DNA of 14,602 nucleotides from Haloarculaceae archaeon (GTDB lineage: Archaea > Halobacteriota > Halobacteria > Halobacteriales > Haloarculaceae). The notes beneath the pieces are model-generated. The model did not search any database, was not told the origin of the DNA, and saw only the letters and a list, made by a program, of their open reading frames with translations. Positions 6,823-13,626 of the stretch are shown in pieces; the first letter of the stretch is position 1; each line of letters starts with the position of its first letter. The translations under genes and the position numbers were made by a program. The stretch spans positions 1-14,602 of the forward strand of contig JAHENO010000013.1 of NCBI GenBank assembly GCA_018609945.1. Direction: 5' to 3'.

Positions 6823-7026
6823 TCAGAAGATTCCGACGCTGAATCCGAGCGCCGCGAGCACCCACAGTACCACGAGCACAGCCAGCACGATGAGCAGGAG
6901 GCGCCAGGCCAGTGCGAGGACGAACCGCCCGACGAGGATGACTATAGCGAGCAACACCAGCGTCACGACGATGCCGGGCGGGGAGCCGAGCGGTCCCAGC
7001 GCCAGGGCTGTCAGCGGGAGCGTCAT
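6823..7026 (-). CDS. Small two-helix integral membrane protein, function unknown
   Basis: A 67-aa protein that is hydrophobic almost throughout. After a short Pro/Gly-containing N-terminus (LGPLGSPPG, residues 10-18) come two predicted membrane helices, around residues 19-34 (IVVTLVLLAIVILVGR) and 37-62 (LALAWRLLLIVLAVLVVLWVLAALGF), separated by a short Arg/Ala turn. I do not recognise a named family; such small hydrophobic proteins are common and conserved among haloarchaea. The ATG at 7026 is supported by GGCTTAT on the minus strand (7051-7057) about 25 bases upstream, which would give a leaderless transcript. It lies 183 bases upstream of the ABC exporter on the same strand, so read-through into the exporter is possible, but the exporter appears to have its own promoter. 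Confidence 0.6.
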   Translation of the reverse strand: MTLPLTALALGPLGSPPGIVVTLVLLAIVILVGRFVLALAWRLLLIVLAVLVVLWVLAALGFSVGIF

Positions 7027-7394
7027 ACAGACATTCCCCCCGGCAGGAGCATAAGCCTCGTGGCCGCTATCTCCACCTGAAACCCCCCGTTTCTTCTACT
7101 GCGAAACCGACATACACCGCACGTATCTGGCTCTTTCACTTTCACTTTCACCGCGGTCTGCGGAGGATTAAGACGGTTCGTCTCCTGAGGTTCGTTCGGA
7201 CGACCGTCCCGGTGGCGGGCCGGGACGGAACCGTATTAGACAGAATAGAGACAGCTCTCTGGAAGAGGAGAAATGCGGATACCAAAGGGTTATCTGTGCC
7301 CGACAAGAACAGAAATTTCGCCAAGAATGATAGGAATGGGGAAACGCGAGCGACGGAGTATCGCACGACGGACAGTCCGCCGAGGTGACCGCGC
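7027..7394. other. 368-base divergent intergenic region upstream of nrdJ, with repeats and hairpins
   Basis: No confident gene is seen. Contents: TTTCAC repeated three times in tandem at 7134-7151; two overlapping inverted repeats at 7172-7208 and 7204-7228 (listed separately); and a markedly less GC-rich stretch from about 7230 to 7340. That stretch holds several weak TATA-like strings (GTATTAG near 7233, GGTTATC near 7289), one of which may serve nrdJ. A 41-codon frame starts at 7273 and ends in an ATGA overlap with the nrdJ start. No B12-box-like GCCACT string typical of bacterial cobalamin riboswitches is visible, and I see no NrdR-type palindrome. The promoter cannot be assigned with confidence. 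Confidence 0.6.
7172..7228 (+). promoter_or_regulatory. Two mutually exclusive hairpins upstream of nrdJ
   Basis: Hairpin A pairs GACGGT (7172-7177) with ACCGTC (7203-7208) and CGTC (7179-7182) with GACG (7199-7202), leaving a one-base bulge at 7178 and a 16-base loop. Hairpin B is a perfect nine-base stem, CCGTCCCGG (7204-7212) with CCGGGACGG (7220-7228), around a seven-base loop. They share bases 7204-7208, so only one can form at a time. Whether this stretch is transcribed is unknown; if it is, it would lie about 170-220 bases ahead of the nrdJ start. Alternatively, hairpin B may act as a DNA operator or as an upstream insulator. Confidence 0.4.
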
Positions 7395-7398
7395 ATGA
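7273..7398 (+). CDS. Possible 41-codon upstream frame overlapping the nrdJ start; doubtful
   Basis: The ATG at 7273 follows AGAGGAGAA, a Shine-Dalgarno-like string with tight spacing. The frame runs 41 codons and its TGA (7396-7398) overlaps the nrdJ ATG (7395-7397) as ATGA, the arrangement of translational coupling. The predicted peptide begins MRIPKGYLCPTRTE and ends KRERRSIARRTVRRGDRA. Against coding: it is very basic, unlike halophile proteins, and uses A-ending codons (ATA, AGA, CCA, GGA) unlike any neighbouring gene. The region may simply be an untranslated leader. It is recorded because the overlap is exact. Confidence 0.2.
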   Translation: MRIPKGYLCPTRTEISPRMIGMGKRERRSIARRTVRRGDRA

Positions 7399-10300
7399 GC
7401 AAGGAGGTCGGCGCGGGCGAGGTTTCGCTGCCGATAAAGCGCACCGAGGGGGACACCCTGGAGGAGCGGCTGACCGACAACGCCTACTACAACATCCTCC
7501 CGGCACGCTACCTCCGCAAGGACGCCGACGGCAACGTCAACGAGGCCCAGGAGGAACTCTTCGAGCGCGTCGCAAAAAATATCGCCCTCGCGGAGGCGGT
7601 CTTCGAGGCGCGCAACGAGGGCGTCGACGTGACGGTCACGCCCGACCAGCTCAAGCCCGACCACCCCCGGCGGGACGAACTCGCCGAAGAGGTGTTCGGG
7701 AAGGGCGTCACGGCCGACGCGGACGCCGAGACGACGCTGACCGAGTACAACGTCAACAAGTTCGCCTACGAGACCGTGGTGCCGGAGTTGCCCGAGACGG
7801 TCCGGGAGCACGTCGAGGAGACGGCCGCGGCGTTCCGGGGAATGATGGAGGACCTCTCCTTCATGCCCAACAGCCCGACGCTGATGAACGCCGGCGACGA
7901 ACTCCAGCAGCTGTCTGCCTGTTTCGTCGACTCCCCCGAGGACGACATCGACGACATCCACCAGACCGCAAAGGAGGCCGCACAGGTGTTCCAGAGCGGC
8001 GGCGGGATGGGCTACGCGTTCTGGCGGTTGCGGCCCTACGGCGACCCCGTCGGGAGCACCGGCGGTATCGCGTCCGGTCCGATAACGTTCATGCGGACAT
8101 ACGACCAGATGTGCGAGACAATCGCCCAGGGCGGCGCCCGCCGCGGGGCCCAGATGGGCGTCATGCGCGTCTCCCATCCGGACGTCATCCAGTTCATCCA
8201 CGCCAAGAACAAGGACGTCTCGCTCGCGCACACCCTCCGCCTGAACGACCCGGACGACTTCACGCACAACTCCTTTGCCGACGCGCTGGAGGAGGCCCGC
8301 GAACTCATCGACGACGAGGGCCGCGTACCCAGGCACCTCCGGAACGCCGTCGAGGGCCACCTCTCGAATTTCAACATCTCGGTCGGGATCACCCACGACT
8401 TCATGGACGCGGTGAAGAACGGCGAGGAGTACACCTTCACCAACCCCCGGACGGGCGAGCCACACGTCGCAACCGAGCAGACCGCGGAACTCTACGAGAT
8501 GTTCGGCCTCGGGGAGTACGTCGAGGTCGGCGAGGTACTCTCGGTACCCGCCGAGAAGGTCTGGGAGCGCATCGTCGAGGGCGCCCACGAGAACGGCGAA
8601 CCGGGCGTCATCTACCTCGAACGGGTCAACGACGAGCACTCCTTCGACGTCGACGAACATCCCGACCACCGGATTCTGGCGACGAATCCCTGCGGCGAGC
8701 AGCCCCTCGAGGAGTACGAGGCCTGCAACCTCGGACACATCAACCTCTCGACGCTCGCCGCCGAGAACGCGCCGGACTGGCGGATCTGGTCCGAGCGGTT
8801 CGCCAGCGAGTACGACTCGCAGGAAGCGGCCATTGCCGCGTTCCTGGAGGAGGCGATCGACTGGGAGGAGTTCGACCGCCGGATCGAACTCGGGACGCGC
8901 TTCCTGGAGAACGTCGTCACGATGTCCGATTTCCCCGTCGACGAGATCGAGCAGACCGTCCGGGAGATGCGCAAGATCGGCCTCGGGATCATGGGGCTGG
9001 CCCAGCTGTACATCCAGCTCGGCATGAAGTACGGCAGCGACCCCGCGAACGGGGTCGCCCGCCAGCTGATGACCCACATCAACCACCACTCGAAGTGGAC
9101 GAGCCACGAACTCGCCACCGACCGTGGCAGCTTCGCGGAGTGGGACAACTCCAAGTACGCCGACCCCACCGCCTATGCGGAGTGGTTCGAACACCAGACC
9201 GGCCTCGACGCCGCGGAGTGGGCCGACGGCTTCCCCATCCGCAACCACAACACGACGACCATCGCGCCGACCGGCACCACCTCGATGGTGGGCAACACGA
9301 CCGGCGGCTGTGAGCCCATCTACAACGTCGCCTACTACAAGAACGTCTCCGACGACGTGCAGGGCGACGAGATGCTCGTCGAGTTCGACGACTACTTCCT
9401 CCGCGTGCTGGAGGCCAACGACATCGACGTCGAGGCAGTCAAACAGGAGGCCCAGGAGCAGATGGCCACCAACGCCTTCGACGGCATCGACGGGCTCTCG
9501 TCGGTCCCGGACGCCATCGGCGAACTGTTCGTGACCACGGGCGACCTCTCGGCGCGCGAGCACGCCGGCGTCCAGTGTGCGTGTCAGGAAGGCGTCGACT
9601 CTGCCATCTCGAAGACGGTCAACGCCCCCAACGAGTCGACCGTCGAGGACGCCAAGGCGGTCTTCGAGTACATCTACGACCACGGCGGCAAGGGCGTCAC
9701 CTACTACCGGGACGGCACCCGCTCGAAGCAGGTGCTGACGACCCGTGCGAAGAACACCGAATTCGCCGACGAAGCAGAGGCCGCGGAGGCGCTGGTCGAG
9801 CAGATCGAGGAGGTGTTCGGGGGCATCGAGGCCTTCGTCGAGAGCGAGGAGGTCCAGGCCGTCATCGACGACCAGGTCGCAGAGATACTGGGCTCGGTCG
9901 ACGAGCGCGAGGAGTTCGCCCAGAAGCGCGACCGGCCCGACGTCCTGCGGGGCGTGACCCAGCGCATCGACACCGGCTACGGGAAACTGTACGTCAACAT
10001 CAACGAGGACCCCGAGGCCGACCGGCCCTTCGAACTCTTCGCGAACATCGGCAACTCCGGGGGCTTCACGGCGTCGTTCACGGAGGCCCTGGCGAAGACC
10101 ATCTCGACGGCGCTTCGCGCGGGCGTCGACCCCTGGGAGATCGCCGACGAACTGCAGGGCATCCGGTCGCCGAAGGTGGCCTGGGACAAGGGCGAGCAGA
10201 TCCAGTCCATCCCGGACGCCATCGGCACGGCGATGCGCCGGTACCTCGAGGGCGACGTCGAACGGGCCTACCCGCAACAGCAGACCCTCGAAGAGACTGC

Positions 10301-10547
10301 TGAGGAGGCCGACGCGGCCGACCCGAACCGCGACGTCGAGGCCGGAGCGCCGGACATCGGTGCGAGCGGGCCCGAACCCGACGGCGGCGCCGTGAGTGCA
10401 GACACCGGCGGCAGGGCCACGGAGGCAGATCAGCAGTCGCTGATCGACGCCGGCGAGAGCCCGGAGTGTCCCGAGTGCGGGGCGCTGTCGCTGTACTACT
10501 CGGAGGGGTGCAAGACCTGCGAGTCGTGTGGCTGGAGCGAGTGCTGA
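7395..10547 (+). CDS. nrdJ: Adenosylcobalamin-dependent (class II) ribonucleoside-diphosphate reductase, intein-free
   Basis: A 1050-aa cytoplasmic enzyme that makes deoxyribonucleotides with a thiyl radical generated from coenzyme B12. Seen: an N-terminal ATP-cone-like/regulatory segment; FMPNSPTLMNAG (155-166), then Cys176 in QLSACFVD, the first cysteine of the redox pair; QSGGGMGYAFWRLRP (202-216); Cys433 and Glu435 in NPCGEQPL, the thiyl-radical Cys and catalytic Glu; Cys444 in EACNLGHINLS, the second redox cysteine; and APTGTTSMVGNTTGG from residue 624. The end carries a zinc-ribbon/redox tail with cysteines 1025, 1028, 1039, 1042, 1045 and 1050, after an acidic low-complexity linker (~965-1020). 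The YxxxY radical-transfer tail of class I enzymes is absent. Haloarchaeal homologues often carry inteins; none interrupts the motifs here. The start is the ATG at 7395, and the next gene begins 7 bases after the stop. Confidence 0.96.
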   Translation: MSKEVGAGEVSLPIKRTEGDTLEERLTDNAYYNILPARYLRKDADGNVNEAQEELFERVAKNIALAEAVFEARNEGVDVTVTPDQLKPDHPRRDELAEEVFGKGVTADADAETTLTEYNVNKFAYETVVPELPETVREHVEETAAAFRGMMEDLSFMPNSPTLMNAGDELQQLSACFVDSPEDDIDDIHQTAKEAAQVFQSGGGMGYAFWRLRPYGDPVGSTGGIASGPITFMRTYDQMCETIAQGGARRGAQMGVMRVSHPDVIQFIHAKNKDVSLAHTLRLNDPDDFTHNSFADALEEARELIDDEGRVPRHLRNAVEGHLSNFNISVGITHDFMDAVKNGEEYTFTNPRTGEPHVATEQTAELYEMFGLGEYVEVGEVLSVPAEKVWERIVEGAHENGEPGVIYLERVNDEHSFDVDEHPDHRILATNPCGEQPLEEYEACNLGHINLSTLAAENAPDWRIWSERFASEYDSQEAAIAAFLEEAIDWEEFDRRIELGTRFLENVVTMSDFPVDEIEQTVREMRKIGLGIMGLAQLYIQLGMKYGSDPANGVARQLMTHINHHSKWTSHELATDRGSFAEWDNSKYADPTAYAEWFEHQTGLDAAEWADGFPIRNHNTTTIAPTGTTSMVGNTTGGCEPIYNVAYYKNVSDDVQGDEMLVEFDDYFLRVLEANDIDVEAVKQEAQEQMATNAFDGIDGLSSVPDAIGELFVTTGDLSAREHAGVQCACQEGVDSAISKTVNAPNESTVEDAKAVFEYIYDHGGKGVTYYRDGTRSKQVLTTRAKNTEFADEAEAAEALVEQIEEVFGGIEAFVESEEVQAVIDDQVAEILGSVDEREEFAQKRDRPDVLRGVTQRIDTGYGKLYVNINEDPEADRPFELFANIGNSGGFTASFTEALAKTISTALRAGVDPWEIADELQGIRSPKVAWDKGEQIQSIPDAIGTAMRRYLEGDVERAYPQQQTLEETAEEADAADPNRDVEAGAPDIGASGPEPDGGAVSADTGGRATEADQQSLIDAGESPECPECGALSLYYSEGCKTCESCGWSEC

Positions 10548-10554
10548 CCGGGGG

Positions 10555-11208
10555 ATGGAGGCCACAGCCACCGACGACAGCGTCCTCGCGGCGGGCGCCC
10601 GGTGGCTGGCAGAAAAGCGTGTGACGCTCGGAGTCATCGTCCTACTCGTCGCCGTGTTCGCGTTCGAGCGCGCCGTTCTGTGGCTGTACGGACCGCGCAC
10701 CTGGGGGTATCTCTTTCTCGCCAGCGGCGACCTCTCGCCGGGCTGGCTGCTGGCACCGTTTGCCCACCGGGACCTCACGCACCTCGGGACGACGGCGGGA
10801 GTCATCCTCGTCTACGGCGGACTCGTGGAGCGGCGCCTGCCGCCGGCGACGTATCTCGGATTCTACGTCGCGGCCGGCTACGCGAGCACCGCCGCGCAAC
10901 TGGGTGCGTACCTCGGCGGCGGCCCCGGCCTGGGCACCCTCGGAGCCAGCGGTGCCGCCCTCGGACTCGTCGCCTTCTTCTCGACCGTCACCGCGCTGGA
11001 GCGCGTGTGGGACCGCCGCGACAGCGAGGACGCCGGCCGATCCGTCGAGACTGTGTTCGCGGTCACCGGGGTCGTCGTCGTGGCGCTCGTGGTCGCCAAC
11101 GACTTCCTGCCCGCCGTCGGCCTCGAACCCGGAACCGCGCCCTTCGGCCACCTCGGCGGGATGCTCACTGGCCTGTTCTACGGAGTGGTCCACGTTCGCT
11201 ATTTATAA
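10555..11208 (+). CDS. Rhomboid-family intramembrane protease-like protein
   Basis: A 217-aa membrane protein with about six helices (near 24-44, 62-70, 79-92, 99-120, 127-147, 167-187 and 196-213). Rhomboids cut substrates within the membrane using a Ser-His dyad. Ser132 in GASG (130-133) and His199 in FGHLGGMLTG (197-206) match the dyad. His76 in LTHLGTT lines up with the oxyanion-site His of the HxxxN motif (as in GlpG), but the Asn position is Thr80. A soluble insert rich in charged residues lies at 149-164. The ATG at 10555 follows the nrdJ stop by 7 bases, so the two are probably cotranscribed; a GTG at 10528 inside nrdJ is less likely. Substrate is unknown. The stop codon sits within TATTTATAAG, which also resembles a TATA box. 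Confidence 0.82.
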   Translation: MEATATDDSVLAAGARWLAEKRVTLGVIVLLVAVFAFERAVLWLYGPRTWGYLFLASGDLSPGWLLAPFAHRDLTHLGTTAGVILVYGGLVERRLPPATYLGFYVAAGYASTAAQLGAYLGGGPGLGTLGASGAALGLVAFFSTVTALERVWDRRDSEDAGRSVETVFAVTGVVVVALVVANDFLPAVGLEPGTAPFGHLGGMLTGLFYGVVHVRYL

Positions 11209-11376
11209 GACCGTGGAGCGGTCCGGTCACAACAGCACGAAAGTCCACCCGTGTCGGCCGGCAGATCGAGCGGCCGGGGGCTTTCATGCTGTCCACACAC
11301 GCACTCAGTGCGTATCCAAACAGTGCTTCCGCGTCCGAGGGGAACAGCAAAGTGCGCCGGGAGCCTGACAGTACGC
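11209..11376. promoter_or_regulatory. Intergenic region with a 15-base palindrome, upstream of the zinc-finger gene
   Basis: Contains ACGCACT-C-AGTGCGT at 11299-11313, a perfect odd-centred palindrome with seven-base arms, typical in form of a dimeric regulator's operator and lying 64 bases before the zinc-finger ATG. Also seen: GACCG-TGGAG-CGGTC at 11209-11223, directly after the rhomboid stop, and paired CGGCCG blocks at 11255-11260 and 11271-11276. TTTATAA at 11202-11208, overlapping the rhomboid stop, is the best TATA-like string on the plus strand and would start a transcript near 11230. No other gene is seen here. Confidence 0.4.
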
Positions 11377-11496
11377 ATGGACGACTCGGGCGGCCGGCCG
11401 TGTCCGCACTGCGAGCGGCCGATGTACCGGCGCCACTGCAAGTACGTCTGCCCGGCCCACGGCGTCGTCTTCGACTGCTCGGACACCTTCTACTGA
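11377..11496 (+). CDS. Small CPxC zinc-finger protein (39 aa)
   Basis: Too short for standard ORF thresholds, but it has clear protein character: CPHC (9-12), then RRHCKYVCPAHGVVFDCSD (18-36), with cysteines 9, 12, 21, 25 and 34 and histidines 20 and 28 available to bind zinc. Haloarchaea encode many such small CPxCG-related zinc-finger proteins, and the HCKYVCPxHGVV...DCSDxF pattern is one I recognise as recurrent among them; the exact function is unknown. The ATG at 11377 is chosen because the extended frame upstream lacks family character. It is convergent with ligA, and its TGA (11494-11496) lies inside the ligA 3' end (stop at 11490-11492), giving a seven-base overlap. Confidence 0.75.
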   Translation: MDDSGGRPCPHCERPMYRRHCKYVCPAHGVVFDCSDTFY

Positions 11497-13577
11497 ACTT
11501 CGACGCCCCGGTCGCGCAGCATGTCGAGAAACTCCGCCTCCGAGAGCGTCGGCACGCCGTGTGTGTCGGCGTCGTCGCGCTTGGTCTGTCCCGGATTCTC
11601 GCCGACGACGAGGTAGTCCGTGTTCGAGGAGACGCTCCCCGTCGCGGACCCGCCGTGGCGTTCGACGAGTTCCTCGGCTTCGTCGCGGGTGAACGAATCG
11701 AGCGCGCCGGTGAACACGACGGTCAGCCCGTCGAGTTCGTCCCCGCCCGCCGTGTCGGCGGCCTGCGGGTCGACGTGTTCGAGGAGTGCGTCGAGTGCCG
11801 CCTGGTTGCGCTCGCTCCCGAAAAAGCCCCGAATCTCGGCGGCCACCCGCGGGCCGATATCCGGGACGGTCTGGAGGTCGGCCTCGTCGGCGGTCCTGAC
11901 GGCCTCGAAGGTGCCGAACTCGCGGGCGAGGGCGCGGGCGGTGGTCGAGCCGACCTCGGGGATGCCCAGCGCGGTCAGGAAGTCCGCGAGGGGTGGCTCT
12001 CGCGTCGCCTCGATTTCGGCGACGAGGTTCCGGGCGCTCTGCTCGCCCCAGCCGTCCAGATCCGTCAGATCCTCGACGGACAGTTCGTAGAGGTCGGCGA
12101 GCCCCTCGAGGAGCCCTGCGTCGACGAGTTGTTCGACGCTTCGCTCGCCCAGCCCCTCGATATCGAGGGCGTCGCGGCTGGCGTAGTGCTCGATGGCCCG
12201 CTCCAACTGGGCGGGACAGGCCAGGCCGCCCGGACAAAAGGCCAGCGGCCCCTCCCGCTCGACCGGCGTCCCGCAGGCCGGACACGTCTCGGGGAAGGTG
12301 AAGTGGCCGTCGCTGGACTCGCCCAGCACCTCGACCACGTCGGGGATGACGTCGCCGGCCCGCTCGACGCGCACCTCGTCGCCGACCCCGACGCCCAGCC
12401 GGGCGATCTCCTCGGGATTGTGGAGGCTGGCCCGCGAGACCGTGACACCACCCACCTCGACGGGGTCGAGCAGCGCGACGGGCGTCAGCCGGCCGGTTCG
12501 GCCGACCTGGACGACGATATCCCGGACGGTGGTGCGCTCGCTCCGTGCGGGGAACTTGTAGGCGAAGGCCCAGCGCGGGGCCCGCGAGGTCCGCCCGAGC
12601 GCCTCGCAGGCGGCCATGTCGTCCACCTTGATCACGACGCCGTCGACCTCGAAGTCGAGGTCGTCCCGGCTCTCGAGGAGGCGGTCGCGGTAGGCGATGG
12701 CTGCCTCGATATCCTCGACGCGCTCGGTGCGGTCGGTGACCCGCAGCCCCCACTCGGGGAAGCGCTCGTTGCGCTCGGTGTGGGAGTCGAACTCGACGGA
12801 GGAATCGAGCACCGAGAAGAAGTACACGGCGAGCGGGCGCTCGGCGGCGACCGAGGGATCGAGTTGCCGGAGCGTTCCCGCGGCCGCGTTCCGGGGGTTG
12901 GCGAAGGGCTCCTCGCCGCGCTCGACCCGCTCGCGGTTGAACGCCTGGAACGCGTCGCGGGGCATGTACACCTCGCCGCGGACCGCGAGAAAGTCCGGAT
13001 ACTCGCCGCGCAACCGGCCCGGCACGCTGGGGATGGTGCGGACCTGCTCGGTGACGTCGTCGCCGTACTCGCCGTCCCCGCGGGTCGCGGCCCGGACGTA
13101 GCGGCCCGCCTCGTAGACGACCTCGACGGAGAGCCCGTCGAATTTCGGCTCGCAGACGTACGCGATTTCGTCGGCCTCGAAGCCCGCCCCGGTCAGTTCC
13201 CGGCGGACCCGTTCGTCGAACTCGCGGACGTCCGCCGCGTCGCCACTCTGGTCGATCGAGAGCATCGGCGCGACGTGCTCGACGGTTTCGAGTTCGTCGA
13301 CTGGCTCGCCGCCGACGCGCTGGGTGGGGCTGCCCTCGCGGTCGAGGTCGAACGCTTCCTCCAGGTCTTCGAGGCGGGCGAAGAGGGCGTCGTAGGTCCG
13401 GTCGCCGACGACGGGGTCGTTCTCGACGTAGTAGCGGTGGTCGTGGTAGCGGACGGCCTCGCGCAACTGTTCGGCCTGCTCGCGGGCCGCGTCGGCGTCG
13501 AGTTCCTCGACCGGCGTGAAATCGGTGTCCGGGTCTGCGACGTAGGGGTTGTCCGGCGGCCGCTGCCCGTCGCTCAT
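11490..13577 (-). CDS. ligA: NAD-dependent DNA ligase
   Basis: A 695-aa ligase joining nicks in DNA, using NAD as the AMP donor. Domains in order: Ia, YHDHRYYVENDPVVGDRTYD (44-63), which binds NMN; the adenylation domain with Lys145 in CEPKFDGLSVE (142-152), plus RGDG (166-169), RGEVYMP (200-206), EVDGVVIKVDD (310-320) and WAFAYKFPA (336-344); an OB-fold with VGRTGRLTPVALLDPVEVGG (358-377); a Cys4 zinc finger (C432, C435, C448, C454); a helix-hairpin-helix region (~465-585); and a C-terminal BRCT domain (~612-690). Length and order match bacterial LigA; most archaea rely on ATP-dependent ligase, and the haloarchaeal NAD ligase is regarded as acquired from bacteria. GGAGGAGA at 13581-13588 (minus strand), six bases before the ATG, is a strong ribosome-binding site. 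It lies 49 bases downstream of the aminotransferase. Confidence 0.97.
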   Translation of the reverse strand: MSDGQRPPDNPYVADPDTDFTPVEELDADAAREQAEQLREAVRYHDHRYYVENDPVVGDRTYDALFARLEDLEEAFDLDREGSPTQRVGGEPVDELETVEHVAPMLSIDQSGDAADVREFDERVRRELTGAGFEADEIAYVCEPKFDGLSVEVVYEAGRYVRAATRGDGEYGDDVTEQVRTIPSVPGRLRGEYPDFLAVRGEVYMPRDAFQAFNRERVERGEEPFANPRNAAAGTLRQLDPSVAAERPLAVYFFSVLDSSVEFDSHTERNERFPEWGLRVTDRTERVEDIEAAIAYRDRLLESRDDLDFEVDGVVIKVDDMAACEALGRTSRAPRWAFAYKFPARSERTTVRDIVVQVGRTGRLTPVALLDPVEVGGVTVSRASLHNPEEIARLGVGVGDEVRVERAGDVIPDVVEVLGESSDGHFTFPETCPACGTPVEREGPLAFCPGGLACPAQLERAIEHYASRDALDIEGLGERSVEQLVDAGLLEGLADLYELSVEDLTDLDGWGEQSARNLVAEIEATREPPLADFLTALGIPEVGSTTARALAREFGTFEAVRTADEADLQTVPDIGPRVAAEIRGFFGSERNQAALDALLEHVDPQAADTAGGDELDGLTVVFTGALDSFTRDEAEELVERHGGSATGSVSSNTDYLVVGENPGQTKRDDADTHGVPTLSEAEFLDMLRDRGVEVQ

Positions 13578-13580
13578 GTG

Positions 13581-13610
13581 TCTCCTCCGGCGTGGCTCCG
13601 TATAGAATGC
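13581..13610 (-). promoter_or_regulatory. Ribosome-binding site and TATA-like string ahead of ligA
   Basis: On the minus strand GGAGGAGA (13588-13581) sits six bases before the ligA ATG, an unusually good Shine-Dalgarno for a haloarchaeon, where many transcripts are leaderless. TTCTATA (13607-13601) further upstream could be a TATA box, but transcription from it would begin about at the ATG itself and exclude the Shine-Dalgarno. The ribosome-binding site therefore argues that ligA is mainly translated from a transcript arriving from the aminotransferase gene. Confidence 0.45.
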
Positions 13611-13626
13611 GGCGGTCCCGGACCGT

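Noticed and set aside
4819..7080. 753-codon plus-strand frame and 711-codon minus-strand frame over the ABC exporter
   Set aside because: Both are frame shadows of the exporter, whose Walker A, signature and Walker B motifs fix the true frame.
7134..7151. TTTCAC triplet repeat as start of a CRISPR-like array
   Set aside because: The units are directly contiguous six-base copies without spacers, and only three occur.
7027..7394. Cobalamin riboswitch controlling nrdJ
   Set aside because: No B12-box-like sequence is visible and such riboswitches are a bacterial feature; the hairpins here have no recognised consensus.
7290..10805. 1171-codon open frame on the minus strand across nrdJ
   Set aside because: It is antisense to a gene with full catalytic motifs. 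Long antisense frames arise from GC-rich third positions, and its translation shows no recognisable domain.
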